A DNA stretch of 64,000 nt from Flavobacterium marginilacus (GCF_026870155.1 NZ_CP113975.1:4526001-4590000); one strand, 5' to 3'; numbered from the stretch's first letter, positions 24,311 through 33,707 are shown. Numbers and translations: made by a program. Notes: generated by a model not told the origin, from the letters alone.

Positions 24311-26458
24311 ATGAAAATCAGATCTATATTACTTATAACGCTGTTTTTTGCGTTTTTTGCTCAGTCATTCAGCTATGCAGATTCTGCACCTAAAAAACTA
24401 TTTAAAAAATCCAAATATTCCAAACATTCGTTAGCTAATGAAGCTCCGGTTCTGACTGCTGTTGGCAATCAGACCTATTGCCCTTTAACGAATGTCAATA
24501 TAGTAACCAGTGTATCAATAACAGATATTGACGACACAGCTACCGATGCCATTTATATTCAAATCTCTTCAGGTTATATTAAAGGAGAAGACCAATTATT
24601 TCTTAATAATGCATCTGCGCATCCAGCTATAAAAAGCAGCTGGAATATCAATGAGGGCAAATTAACACTAAACAGTCCAACAGGCTTACCTGCAACGTAT
24701 ATTGATTTAGAAAAAGCGATAAGAGACGTTCAATTTAGCAGTTCTTCGGCCACACCAAGCGGTGTCAGAAACTTTTCAATCAGTATTGGACAGGCAAACT
24801 TTTTACCAAGAAACGGCCATTATTATGAGTATGTACCTAACTTAGGAATCAGCTGGACAAATGCAAAATTAGCCGCTGACAGCAAAACATATTATGGATT
24901 AAAAGGATATTTAGCTACATTAACAGCCGCTGACGAAGCTCAAATCGCAGGAGCACAAGCACCTGGAGCCGGGTGGATTGGCGGATCAGATATGGAAACC
25001 GAAGGAACTTGGAAATGGATGACCGGCCCCGAAGCCGGTACTATTTTTTGGCAAGGCAAAGGCAATGGCACCACTCCAAATTATGCAAATTGGAATTCAC
25101 CTAACGAACCAAATGATTCTAATAACAATGAAGATTACGCACACATAACAGATCCGTCAGTAGGAAACCCTGGAACATGGAACGATTTACCAGAACAAGG
25201 AGATCCGCCAGGACCTTATTACCCTAAAGGCTATGTTGTCGAATATGGCGGAACTGCCGGCGATCCTGTATTAAAGCTTTCTGCAAGTACAACTTTGACA
25301 ATCGCAGCAATATCAAGCACCACTCCCGGATCAAGGTGTGATGCTGGAACAGTAACACTTCAAGCAACAGCTACAGCAGGCACTATCAATTGGTATGATG
25401 CTTCAACAGGAGGAAATTTCATAGGCAGCGGTTCTAGTTTTACAAGTCCAAATTTAACTGCCACCAGCAATTTCTATGTAGAAACTGCTTCTGCCGGCTG
25501 TACGACTGCCAGAACAGCAGTAGAGGCTAAAATCATTAACACTCCAAGTATCATCAGCACCAACTCTCCTTCGACCAATTGCGGATCAGGATTATTCACG
25601 CTTCAAGCCACTCCTACTGAAGGAACCATAAATTGGTACTCACAAACAGGAGGAAATATTGTAGGATCAGGATTAGTATATATAACTCCATCTATTTCTT
25701 CCAATACAACTTATTATGCTGAAGCTGTCAATAACGGGTGCATTAACAGTACAAAACAGCCTGTCTCTTTAATTATTTATCCCCTTCCAATTGTAAGTAA
25801 TGAAACTCCCATAAAGTGTGCATTACAAACTATTACTTTAGATGCCGGTATACCAAACATGACGTATCTTTGGTCAACTGGTGCCGTAACACAGACTATA
25901 GATGTCGTTAACAAAGGAATTTATACAGTCGATGTAACCAGTCCTGCTCCTCAAAACTGCACCAGCAGAAAAACAATTTCTGTTTCAGAAAACAATATAC
26001 CCGAAATAAAAAATGTAAAAGTTGATGAAACAACTGTTACTATAGAACTTGTCCAGAACGAGAAATATTTTGAATTTTCAATAGACGGCATTAATTATCA
26101 AAGCTCTAATGTATTCACGAATGCACCAAGCGGACTGCAGACAGCATATGTCCGTGAAGTTAATTTATGCAGCAGTGATCAGAAAACATTTATAGTAATT
26201 ATCATTCCTAAATTTTTCACACCAAATAATGATGGCTATAATGATGTTTGGGAAGTAAAAGGCCTAATAAATTATCCTTTAGGCGAAGTAACTGTTTTTG
26301 ACCGCTACGGAAAATTAATCACACTTCTTAATAGTTACAACTACACTTGGGATGGTACATTTAACAAAAATCTGTTACCCGCTTCTGATTATTGGTATGT
26401 ACTAAAGTTAGATAAAAACAGTCCGGAAGTAAAAGGTCATTTTTCTCTGAAGAGATAA
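24311..26458 (+). CDS. T9SS type B cargo protein with C-type lectin and Ig-like repeats
   Basis: A 715-aa protein. The ATG at 24311 begins a signal peptide (MKIRSILLITLFFAFFAQSFSYA), which favours it over the upstream TTG. About 165-320 is a C-type lectin-like domain: GHYYEYVPNLGISWTNAKLAA, then the EPN motif in NSPNEPNDSNNNEDYAHI linked in the family to calcium and mannose-type sugars. Two Ig-like repeats (TLQATATAGTINWYD and TLQATPTEGTINWYS) follow. The last 85 residues or so are a CHU_C gliding-motility type sorting domain (PKFFTPNNDGYNDVWEV). It is probably exported by the type IX system and surface-bound as a glycan adhesin (inference). Confidence 0.9.
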   Translation: MKIRSILLITLFFAFFAQSFSYADSAPKKLFKKSKYSKHSLANEAPVLTAVGNQTYCPLTNVNIVTSVSITDIDDTATDAIYIQISSGYIKGEDQLFLNNASAHPAIKSSWNINEGKLTLNSPTGLPATYIDLEKAIRDVQFSSSSATPSGVRNFSISIGQANFLPRNGHYYEYVPNLGISWTNAKLAADSKTYYGLKGYLATLTAADEAQIAGAQAPGAGWIGGSDMETEGTWKWMTGPEAGTIFWQGKGNGTTPNYANWNSPNEPNDSNNNEDYAHITDPSVGNPGTWNDLPEQGDPPGPYYPKGYVVEYGGTAGDPVLKLSASTTLTIAAISSTTPGSRCDAGTVTLQATATAGTINWYDASTGGNFIGSGSSFTSPNLTATSNFYVETASAGCTTARTAVEAKIINTPSIISTNSPSTNCGSGLFTLQATPTEGTINWYSQTGGNIVGSGLVYITPSISSNTTYYAEAVNNGCINSTKQPVSLIIYPLPIVSNETPIKCALQTITLDAGIPNMTYLWSTGAVTQTIDVVNKGIYTVDVTSPAPQNCTSRKTISVSENNIPEIKNVKVDETTVTIELVQNEKYFEFSIDGINYQSSNVFTNAPSGLQTAYVREVNLCSSDQKTFIVIIIPKFFTPNNDGYNDVWEVKGLINYPLGEVTVFDRYGKLITLLNSYNYTWDGTFNKNLLPASDYWYVLKLDKNSPEVKGHFSLKR

Positions 26459-27595
26459 TCACAGATTACTTTTCTTCTGAATTTCATTAAGAATATAAAT
26501 ATAATCTTCCTGACTGCCTACAAAATCACGGTCGGAAACATCAACAACCAAAACATTCAAATCTGTCTGGGTCTTGATGTATTCTAAGTAGCCTTTATTT
26601 ATTTTGTCTAGATATTCGGCAGTGATATCCTGCTCATAACTTCTGCCGCGGTTTTTTATATTCTGCAGTAAGCGATCAGTATTTTGATACAGGTAAATAT
26701 ATAGATCCGGTTTTGGCATTTCTTTGTAAATGATGTCAAACAGCGTACGATACAATCGAAATTCATCGGCTTCTAATGTAATTTTAGAAAATAAGAGCGA
26801 TTTAAAAATATGATAATCTGCAATAATAAAATCTTTAAACAAATCAAACTGCGATAAATCATCAGATAACTGCTGATACCTGTCTGCTAAAAAAGACATT
26901 TCTAACGAAAAAGCATACCGGTTTTGATCTTTATAGAATTTGGGCAAAAAAGGATTGTCTGCAAAACGCTCCAAAACTGTTTTAGCATTAAAGTCCTGAG
27001 CCATTTTTAGTGCCAATGTTGATTTCCCTGCACCAATATTCCCTTCGATAGCAATGTAATTATACTGGTTTAACCGAATGGAATGTAAAGGGCTTATCAG
27101 TTCCTGAACTATCTCGCAAACGCTGTCATCAGGCGTTATTTCAATTAATTCGGGAATTGTTTTTTTTAAAACAGGATGAACCCAGTCTAGCTTTAAATCC
27201 TGAAAAGGAAGTAAAACAAATTTTCGGTTCTGCATCAAAGGATGAGGAATCTGCAGATGTTCGGAATCGATTATTTCAGAATCAAAAGCAATCAGGTCAA
27301 TATCAATGATTCTCGATTGATAACCCGCATTTTCGTTGCGTATCCTGCCCAGCTGCTTTTCAACGGCCAAAACTTCCTCCAGAATCTGTTCGGCTTTTTT
27401 AAAAGTATGCATAACCAAAGCACAATTATAGAATGCTTCACTTTCAAATCCCCAAGAAGGTGTTTCATACAAATTGGACACTTTTATAATAGTTCCGATT
27501 TCCTGATGAATTAACTCCAGACACAATTCGATGTTTTTTAACCGATTGCCCTGATTACTCCCCAAAGATAAAATGACTTGATGCTGTAGTTCCAT
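26459..27595 (-). CDS. folK: FolK - deoxynucleoside kinase fusion
   Basis: A 378-aa two-domain protein. Residues about 3-150 are 6-hydroxymethyl-7,8-dihydropterin pyrophosphokinase (SLGSNQGNRLKNIE, IDIDLIAFDSE, IPHPLMQNRKFVLLPF), a folate pathway step. Residues about 165-375 are a deoxynucleoside kinase with P-loop IEGNIGAGKST and the DRLLQNIKNRGRSYEQ lid. This fusion is known in Flavobacteriia. The ATG at 27595 is preferred over the GTG at 27602-27604 because it starts the FolK strand directly. It is divergent from sppA. No damage is seen in either domain. Confidence 0.94.
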   Translation of the reverse strand: MELQHQVILSLGSNQGNRLKNIELCLELIHQEIGTIIKVSNLYETPSWGFESEAFYNCALVMHTFKKAEQILEEVLAVEKQLGRIRNENAGYQSRIIDIDLIAFDSEIIDSEHLQIPHPLMQNRKFVLLPFQDLKLDWVHPVLKKTIPELIEITPDDSVCEIVQELISPLHSIRLNQYNYIAIEGNIGAGKSTLALKMAQDFNAKTVLERFADNPFLPKFYKDQNRYAFSLEMSFLADRYQQLSDDLSQFDLFKDFIIADYHIFKSLLFSKITLEADEFRLYRTLFDIIYKEMPKPDLYIYLYQNTDRLLQNIKNRGRSYEQDITAEYLDKINKGYLEYIKTQTDLNVLVVDVSDRDFVGSQEDYIYILNEIQKKSNL

Positions 27596-27634
27596 ATTAA
27601 GCACAAATTAACTAAAAGAATTTTAGAATAGCAG

Positions 27635-27642
27635 TATATTTG
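27635..27642 (+). promoter_or_regulatory. TAnnTTTG promoter box of sppA
   Basis: TATATTTG lies 79 nt before the sppA start. No TTG is found at standard spacing. Confidence 0.55.
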
Positions 27643-27721
27643 CCCGCAGTGTTTCAATTTATTTTCATTCACAGCTGTAACAAATCAGCGCATTTAAATA
27701 CATATCAATAAAATAGAATTT

Positions 27722-29479
27722 ATGAGATTTTTAGGAAATGTAATGGCTACCATCATTGGTATTTTTGTTTTTTTCATGCTTTTTTTCTTTGGCATACTAC
27801 TCATTGGCGCTCTTTTTGGAGGCGAAGCTGAAGGAGTTGAAGTCAAAAGCAATTCGGTTATCGAATTAAACTTAGAAGATATATCCAATGATTATGCGGG
27901 CAAATACAAAGACCCATGGATGGATGTCTTTTCAGAAAAGAAAAAAATCGGTCTTAGTGATATTATCAATGCCATTGGTGCAGCAAAAACAGACAGCGAC
28001 ATCAAAGGAATATCGATTTTAAATCAAAATTCTTCTTTAGGATTAGCGCAAAGCAAAGAATTGAGAGAAGCGCTTAATGACTTCAAAAAATCCGGAAAAT
28101 TTGTTATGGCCTATGCCAATGATTATTCACAAAGAGATTACTATCTGAACTCTGTTGCCAATACAGTTTATTTAAATCCGGCCGGCGATCTTGATTTCAA
28201 AGGATTATCTACCGAAATAATGTTCTTCAAAGATTTACAGGAAAAAACAGGAGTAAAAATGGAAGTTATCCGTCACGGAAAATACAAAAGTGCCGTCGAA
28301 CCTTTCCTTGAAAATAAAATGAGTGATGCCAATAGAGAACAGACTACTGCTTTGCTAAATTCTGTATGGAGTTCAGTTCTCGATGATATTTCAGCAAGCC
28401 GTCATATTTCAACGGCTAGGTTAAACGAAATTGCTACCGGCTTATTAGCAAGAACTCCGGAAATGGCCAAAGCCAATAAACTTATCGATATTGTTGCGTA
28501 CGAAGATGTATATCATCAGGCTATCAAAAACATTTTAAAAGTGTCAGCTGATGAAGATTATAACAAAGTTTCCATTACTGATTATGCTCAAAAAACAGCA
28601 ACTACATCAATCCTTTCAGATACAGATAATCAAATAGCTGTTATCTACGCTCAGGGCGAAATTCAAGGCGGTGAAGGTGATGTTGACGTAATTGGCGAGG
28701 GTTCTATGCGTCGTTCCTTTCAGGAAGCCAGAAAAAACAAGGACATCAAAGCGGTTGTGCTTCGTGTGGACAGCCCAGGAGGAAGTGCTCTGACATCGGA
28801 TTTAATCTGGAGAGAAATCGAATTGACCAAAAAAGTAAAACCCGTTGTGGTTTCTATGGGTAATTATGCTGCCTCTGGCGGATATTATATTTCATGCAAT
28901 GCCAATACTATTTTTGCCGAAAAAAATACTATTACAGGTTCTATCGGAGTTTTTGGAGTTTTACCAAATTTCAGCCAATTGTCAAACAAGATTGGAATTA
29001 ATACGGAACAGGTAACAACAAATGAAAATTCTAATTATAGTCCGTTTGTTCCTTTAAACGAGAAATACAAAAAAGTAACTTTAGAAGGAATCGAGCGCGT
29101 ATACAAAACATTTGTAACCCATGTTGCCGAAGGCAGAAAAATGACTTTTGCCCAAGTAGATTCTATTGCACAAGGCCGTGTCTGGACTGGTATTGAAGCG
29201 AAAAGAATTGGTTTAGTTGATAAAATCGGGAATTTAAATGACGCTATAAAAGAAGCTGCTTCATTGGCCAAGATAAAAGACTATTCAACTCAGAATTTTC
29301 CTGAATACGAAAAAGATTTTGCCGATGTATTTGCAAACATTCCTTTTGCCAAATCAAAAGAAGCTTTAATTAAAGAAGAAATAGGCGAAGAAAATTATTT
29401 CCTTTTGCAGCAGGTTAAAAAAGTACAGCTTCAAAAAGGGATCCAGGCCAGAATGCCTTTTGAGATAAACATTCAATAG
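27722..29479 (+). CDS. sppA: Signal peptide peptidase SppA (long type)
   Basis: A 585-aa membrane-anchored serine protease that degrades cleaved signal peptides. An N-terminal membrane anchor spans about 5-33. The two tandem SppA halves carry the catalytic Lys189 in RHGKYKSAVEPF and the nucleophile Ser385 in NYAASGGYYIS, matching the lysine-serine dyad of E. coli SppA split between the halves. Length corresponds to the 67-kDa type. It is followed by the toxin-antitoxin pair, which has its own promoter. Confidence 0.95.
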   Translation: MRFLGNVMATIIGIFVFFMLFFFGILLIGALFGGEAEGVEVKSNSVIELNLEDISNDYAGKYKDPWMDVFSEKKKIGLSDIINAIGAAKTDSDIKGISILNQNSSLGLAQSKELREALNDFKKSGKFVMAYANDYSQRDYYLNSVANTVYLNPAGDLDFKGLSTEIMFFKDLQEKTGVKMEVIRHGKYKSAVEPFLENKMSDANREQTTALLNSVWSSVLDDISASRHISTARLNEIATGLLARTPEMAKANKLIDIVAYEDVYHQAIKNILKVSADEDYNKVSITDYAQKTATTSILSDTDNQIAVIYAQGEIQGGEGDVDVIGEGSMRRSFQEARKNKDIKAVVLRVDSPGGSALTSDLIWREIELTKKVKPVVVSMGNYAASGGYYISCNANTIFAEKNTITGSIGVFGVLPNFSQLSNKIGINTEQVTTNENSNYSPFVPLNEKYKKVTLEGIERVYKTFVTHVAEGRKMTFAQVDSIAQGRVWTGIEAKRIGLVDKIGNLNDAIKEAASLAKIKDYSTQNFPEYEKDFADVFANIPFAKSKEALIKEEIGEENYFLLQQVKKVQLQKGIQARMPFEINIQ

Positions 29480-29482
29480 AAT

Positions 29483-29513
29483 TTGACATCTTAAAATAAA
29501 AAATGTAAATTTG
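29483..29513 (+). promoter_or_regulatory. Promoter of the VapBC-type operon
   Basis: TTG at 29483-29485, exactly 20 nt, then TAAATTTG at 29506-29513: an excellent match to the Bacteroidota consensus, 18 nt upstream of the antitoxin start. Confidence 0.8.
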
Positions 29514-29530
29514 ACTATAAATTAAACATC

Positions 29531-29734
29531 ATGAAAATTAATAATTTACATTTAAAAATTGACCAATTACCTTTTTCTTTACAAGAGGAAGTAAATATTT
29601 TTATTGATCAATTATTAGCCAAACTACCAGAAAAAAAAGAAAAGAAACAGCCTGTTTATGGATCTATGAAAGGAAAAATTAAAATTCTTGATGGTTTTGA
29701 CGATCCTTTGGAAGATTTTAAAGATTACATATAA
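29531..29734 (+). CDS. DUF2281-type antitoxin
   Basis: A 67-aa protein. An N-terminal amphipathic segment (LPFSLQEEVNIFIDQLL) is followed by a basic linker and the DUF2281 tail YGSMKGKIKILDGFDDPLED, which in this family wraps the PIN toxin. Antitoxins of this type bind and inhibit the toxin and often repress their own promoter. The stop codon ends at 29734 and the toxin ATG follows immediately, implying coupled translation. Although the DNA-binding portion is minimal, autoregulation is likely (inference). Confidence 0.85.
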   Translation: MKINNLHLKIDQLPFSLQEEVNIFIDQLLAKLPEKKEKKQPVYGSMKGKIKILDGFDDPLEDFKDYI

Positions 29735-30118
29735 ATGAATTTGCTGCTTGACACGCATACACTGCTTTGGTATTTTGAAGCAGATGAAAAATTATCAGAG
29801 AAAGCAAAAACAGCAATTGAAAATCCTAAGAATAAAATATTCATCAGCATTGCTGTCATTTGGGAATTATCAATAAAAGTCAGTATCAATAAAATTAATT
29901 TTGAAGACGGCTTTGTAAATTTTCTAAAAACAATAAACAAAAACGGAATTGAAATCCTGCCCATCTCTATAGAAAGCCTTATTGTATTGTCCTCTTTAGA
30001 ATTCATTCACAGAGATCCTTTCGATAGAATAATGATTGCTCAATTTATTTTTGGGAAACTAACATTCATAACAAAAGATGAATTCATGCCAAAATATGAC
30101 ATAAAAACTATTTGGTAA
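29735..30118 (+). CDS. VapC-like PIN-domain toxin
   Basis: A 127-aa PIN-domain ribonuclease. The acidic metal-binding residues are in place: Asp6 in LLLDTHTLLW, Glu44 in VIWELSIK, Asp94 and Asp97 in HRDPFDRIMIAQ, and Asp115 in TKDEF. VapC-type toxins cleave tRNA or rRNA and halt translation; the target here is unknown. The gene abuts the antitoxin gene with no gap. It appears intact, so the module is probably functional. A hairpin terminator follows. Confidence 0.9.
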   Translation: MNLLLDTHTLLWYFEADEKLSEKAKTAIENPKNKIFISIAVIWELSIKVSINKINFEDGFVNFLKTINKNGIEILPISIESLIVLSSLEFIHRDPFDRIMIAQFIFGKLTFITKDEFMPKYDIKTIW

Positions 30119-30129
30119 TCCATTTTCAT

Positions 30130-30164
30130 AAATCCGTTTGAGAAATACTTAAACGGATTTTTTA
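30130..30164 (+). terminator. Terminator of the toxin-antitoxin operon
   Basis: A perfect 10-bp stem (AAATCCGTTT with AAACGGATTT) is followed by a T tract. Confidence 0.85.
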
Positions 30165-30198
30165 TGAATTTTTTATAAATCCTAATCTCTTAAAAACT

Positions 30199-30206
30199 TA
30201 TTTTTG
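30199..30206 (+). promoter_or_regulatory. TAnnTTTG promoter box of the AsmA-like gene
   Basis: TATTTTTG lies 29 nt before the start codon. No TTG is found at standard spacing. Confidence 0.6.
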
Positions 30207-30234
30207 TAATAATAACCCAAATTACTAAACTTAT

Positions 30235-32868
30235 ATGCTAAAGAAAATTCTAAAAATCGCCGGAATTGTATTAGTTGTATTTACAGCTTCTTTATTTGCA
30301 ATTCCATATTTCTTTAAAGACCAAATAAAAGCCAAAATTACTGAGGCTATCAACGAAAAAGTAGACGCCAAGATTTCTTTTGCAGATGCTGATTTGAGTT
30401 TATTCAAAAATTTCCCCAAAGCTACAGTTGTTTTAGACAAGCTGTTAATTATCAACAAAGCTCCATTTGAAGGAGACACATTGGTTTCATTGGGAGAATT
30501 GAACTTAAAAATGTCTATCAAAGAATTATTTAAGGGAAAGGAAGAAGCCATGGAAATAGAAGGAATAACATCTAAAAATGGTTTTATTAATATTATATTC
30601 AACAAAGAAGGAATTGGAAATTTTGATATTGCTCTAAAGGACAACAAACCCAAAGAAGATACCAAAAGTGATCCAATGTCATTGAAAATTCAGAAATATC
30701 AAATTGAGAATTTCAAGTTTCAATATTTTGATGAAGGATCGCAGATGAGAATGATTATTGACAGTTTAAACCATGAAGGAACAGGAGATTTTAGCGGTTC
30801 AAAGCTGGATTTAGACACCAAATCGACTGCCAAAGTATCATTTGACATGGGCAAAATCAATTACATGAAAAACGTTGCACTGTCACTGGATGCCGTTCTT
30901 GGTATTGATTTAGAGAAAAGCAAATATACTTTCAAAGAGAATAAAGCCTTAATCAATCAGCTCCCATTAGAATTTGACGGTTTTATACAAATGGCCGAAG
31001 CAGGACAAGTGTATGACCTGAAATTCAAAACACCAACTTCTTCTTTCAAAAACTTCTTAGGACTGATTCCTGCTGCTTATTCTTCCAGCTTGGAAGGCGT
31101 AAAAACTACAGGAGATTTTACGGTTAATGGTTTTGCAAAAGGCACACTTACGGACACTACTATTCCAAAATTCAATATTGCCATTGCTTCCAATAATGGA
31201 TCATTTCAATATCCGAACCTGCCAAAATCGGTGCAAAGCATTGTAATTGACACCAAAATCGTAAATGAAACCGGTATCATGAATGACACTTATGTTAATC
31301 TGGACAAACTTTCTTTTAGAATCGATCAAGACGTTTTTGATGCCAAAGCCAATATAAAAAATATCAGTACCAATGCACTTGTTGACGCTGCTTTGAAAGG
31401 AACTATCAATTTAGCCAATCTTTCTAAAGCCTATCCTATAAAACTTGAAAAACCGCTTACCGGTATCCTTAAAGCCAATGTAACCACCAAATTTGACATG
31501 GCTTCAGTTGAAAAAAGCCAGTATCAAAACATCAATAATGCAGGAACTATCGGCTTAACAGGATTTAATTATGATGACGGAAACGGCAAAAACATGACCA
31601 TCAGCAATGCTTTGGTACAATTCAACCCAAGTCAGGTTAACCTGAAACAATTTAATGCCAAAACAGGGAAAAGCGACCTTAGCGTAACAGGAGTTTTAGA
31701 CAATTTTTATGGCTTTATGTTCAGGAAACAAGAGCTGAAAGGAAATTTCAATTTATCATCCAATCAGCTTGCTGTAAGCGATTTTATGACTGCCAGCACA
31801 GCTCCCGCTAATGCTGAAACAACAGAAGCAAAAGAAACTACAAAAAAAACAGCTAAATCTGAGCCTTTAAAAATACCGGCTTTCTTAAATTGTACGCTTA
31901 CCGCAAAAGCAAATACGGTTTTGTACGACAACCTGACATTGAAAGCTGTTTCGGGTAAAATGACCATTAAAGATGAAAAAGTTTCCTTGACAGATGTAAA
32001 AACATCCATTTTTGGAGGAACAATTGGAGCCAATGGTTCTGTTTCGACCAAAGGAAAAACGCCGGTTTTTGATATGGATTTAAATTTAAATCAAGTTGAT
32101 ATCCAGCAGAGTTTTACCCAATTGGATATGCTGAAAAAAATAGCCCCAATTGCAGGTATCGTAAATGGAAAAATAAACACCACTATCAAATTAAACGGAA
32201 ATCTGGACGCTGCAGAAATGACTCCGGATTTGAAAACAATTTCAGGAGATTTGATCGGGCAATTGCTTTCAACAACTATAAATTCGAATAATTCGACAGT
32301 ATTAAAAGCGTTGACTTCCAATGTTAAATTTGTTGATTTAAATAAAGTAAATCTTAATGACATCAAGGCTGCATTGACTTTTAAAGATGGAAAAGTAAAT
32401 GTCAAACCATTTGAAATAAAATATCAGGATATAAAAGCGACTGTTGGCGGCAGCCATGGTTTTGATCAAAATATGGATTACAATATCAAGTTTAATGTTC
32501 CTGCTAAATATTTAGGCAAAGAAGCCAATGCTTTTATTTCGAAAATGTCTCCAGCCGATGCTGCGAAATTTGAGAATATTCCGGTAACTGCATTAATGAC
32601 TGGTAATTTCAGTAATCCTAAAATCTCAACCGATATGAAAACCGTGATGACTAACCTCACGAAAGAATTAGCCAAGCAGCAATCGGATAAACTGCTGAAA
32701 AAAGGAACTTCAGAACTAGAAAAATTATTGAGTAAAAACCAAAAAACGGATACCGACACTACTAAAACCAATACTCAAAAAGAAGATATTAAAAAGAAAG
32801 CCGGCGATTTACTAAATGGTTTATTCAAAAAGAAAAAACCAGCAGAGCCAACAACACCTCAAAATTAA
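30235..32868 (+). CDS. AsmA-family envelope protein
   Basis: An 877-aa protein with an N-terminal membrane segment (about 5-25, ILKIAGIVLVVFTASLFAIPYFF) and the AsmA start KITEAINEKVDAKISFADADLSLFKNFP. The rest is a long beta-rich periplasmic domain with the C-terminal AsmA-like region around LDMLKKIAPIAGIVNGKINT. A Lys/Thr-rich tail ends it. AsmA/TamB-type proteins form beta-groove bridges that move phospholipids between membranes or help assembly (family knowledge). It is monocistronic with promoter and terminator. Confidence 0.88.
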   Translation: MLKKILKIAGIVLVVFTASLFAIPYFFKDQIKAKITEAINEKVDAKISFADADLSLFKNFPKATVVLDKLLIINKAPFEGDTLVSLGELNLKMSIKELFKGKEEAMEIEGITSKNGFINIIFNKEGIGNFDIALKDNKPKEDTKSDPMSLKIQKYQIENFKFQYFDEGSQMRMIIDSLNHEGTGDFSGSKLDLDTKSTAKVSFDMGKINYMKNVALSLDAVLGIDLEKSKYTFKENKALINQLPLEFDGFIQMAEAGQVYDLKFKTPTSSFKNFLGLIPAAYSSSLEGVKTTGDFTVNGFAKGTLTDTTIPKFNIAIASNNGSFQYPNLPKSVQSIVIDTKIVNETGIMNDTYVNLDKLSFRIDQDVFDAKANIKNISTNALVDAALKGTINLANLSKAYPIKLEKPLTGILKANVTTKFDMASVEKSQYQNINNAGTIGLTGFNYDDGNGKNMTISNALVQFNPSQVNLKQFNAKTGKSDLSVTGVLDNFYGFMFRKQELKGNFNLSSNQLAVSDFMTASTAPANAETTEAKETTKKTAKSEPLKIPAFLNCTLTAKANTVLYDNLTLKAVSGKMTIKDEKVSLTDVKTSIFGGTIGANGSVSTKGKTPVFDMDLNLNQVDIQQSFTQLDMLKKIAPIAGIVNGKINTTIKLNGNLDAAEMTPDLKTISGDLIGQLLSTTINSNNSTVLKALTSNVKFVDLNKVNLNDIKAALTFKDGKVNVKPFEIKYQDIKATVGGSHGFDQNMDYNIKFNVPAKYLGKEANAFISKMSPADAAKFENIPVTALMTGNFSNPKISTDMKTVMTNLTKELAKQQSDKLLKKGTSELEKLLSKNQKTDTDTTKTNTQKEDIKKKAGDLLNGLFKKKKPAEPTTPQN

Positions 32869-32876
32869 ATTAGAAA

Positions 32877-32915
32877 AACCGTCTCACAAAAACAAATTTG
32901 GAGACGGCTTTTTTT
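32877..32915 (+). terminator. Terminator of the AsmA-like gene
   Basis: A 7-bp core stem (CCGTCTC with GAGACGG) is followed by a run of T residues. Confidence 0.8.
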
Positions 32916-32918
32916 ATT

Positions 32919-32953
32919 CCTGCAAGGTCTTTTTCGAGACCTTGTAGGTTTTT
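32919..32953. repeat. Hairpin with CAAGGTCT / AGACCTTG arms
   Basis: An imperfect stem CCTGCAAGGTCT with AGACCTTGTAGG ends in a T run and could act as a second terminator. It sits between the AsmA terminator and the longer palindromic element. Confidence 0.5.
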
Positions 32954-32994
32954 CTATAAAAGCACCTAATACCTACAAACACCCAGTTAACATA

Positions 32995-33125
32995 TTGTCA
33001 TTCCGAGGAACGAGGAATCTTCGCAAGTAATTCCGCAATCAAAATACCCTATCTTTGTCGAGTTTCTAACGGAGATTGCTTCGCCAGTTCGCTATCGCTC
33101 GTGTCCTCCTTCCTCGGAATGACAA
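32995..33125. repeat. REP/MITE-like palindromic intergenic element
   Basis: Perfect 15-bp terminal inverted repeats (TTGTCATTCCGAGGA at 32995-33009 and its complement at 33111-33125) bound a 131-bp element that is more GC-rich than its surroundings and has no coding frame. Similar GTCATTCCGAGGAACGAGG sequences are, from memory, dispersed in many Bacteroidota genomes. Confidence 0.75.
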
Positions 33126-33176
33126 ACTGTGCGTACAATTCAGTGAATTCGACAAATTTGATTATTATCATTACTA

Positions 33177-33596
33177 TTACCTAACCTCATCAATTGGTTC
33201 CCAAAGTTCTATTTTATTTCCTTCAGAGTCCATGATGTGAATGAATTTTCCATAATCGAAGGTTTCCATTTCATCAAGGATAGTCACGCCGTTGGCTCTC
33301 AGATTTCCCACAAGTTCCTCGATATTTTGAACTCTGTAATTAATCATGAATTCCTTTTTGGATGGAGAAAAATACTCACTTCCGCTCTGAAAAGGACTCC
33401 ACTGCAATTGATTTACTTCATTGGGTTTGTCTATATTTCGAGATTCGAAAGTGGAACCCCATTCATTGACATCAAGCCCTAAGTTTTTAGCATACCATTC
33501 TCTGGTTTCTGAAGGATTGTCAGAGAAAAAGAAAATCCCGCCGATTCCTGTTACTTTTGGAGTTGTGTCTTCTGGTTTGTTTTTTGAATCTTCCAT
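33177..33596 (-). CDS. VOC-superfamily (glyoxalase/bleomycin resistance-like) protein
   Basis: A 139-aa protein with the paired beta-alpha-beta-beta-beta modules of the VOC fold: ITGIGGIFFFSDNPSETREWYAKNLGLDV at the N-terminus and FIHIMDSEGNKIELWEP at the C-terminus, which includes the metal-ligand-type Glu. The reaction cannot be assigned, since family members include glyoxalases, dioxygenases and binding proteins. It is cytoplasmic and appears monocistronic. Its 3' end lies next to the palindromic element. Confidence 0.85.
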   Translation of the reverse strand: MEDSKNKPEDTTPKVTGIGGIFFFSDNPSETREWYAKNLGLDVNEWGSTFESRNIDKPNEVNQLQWSPFQSGSEYFSPSKKEFMINYRVQNIEELVGNLRANGVTILDEMETFDYGKFIHIMDSEGNKIELWEPIDEVR

Positions 33597-33707
33597 AATG
33601 TTTTTTAAAATTTATTTAGACTCTATTTTCAATTGCCAAATCATCAAAATACAAACCCATCTTTACATTAAGACAATTGTCCTAGTGATGTTGTAGCCTT
33701 TGGGAGT

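Noticed and set aside
30231..30665. 144-aa minus-strand open frame
   Set aside because: It is antisense to the start of the well-supported AsmA-like gene and has no recognisable features.
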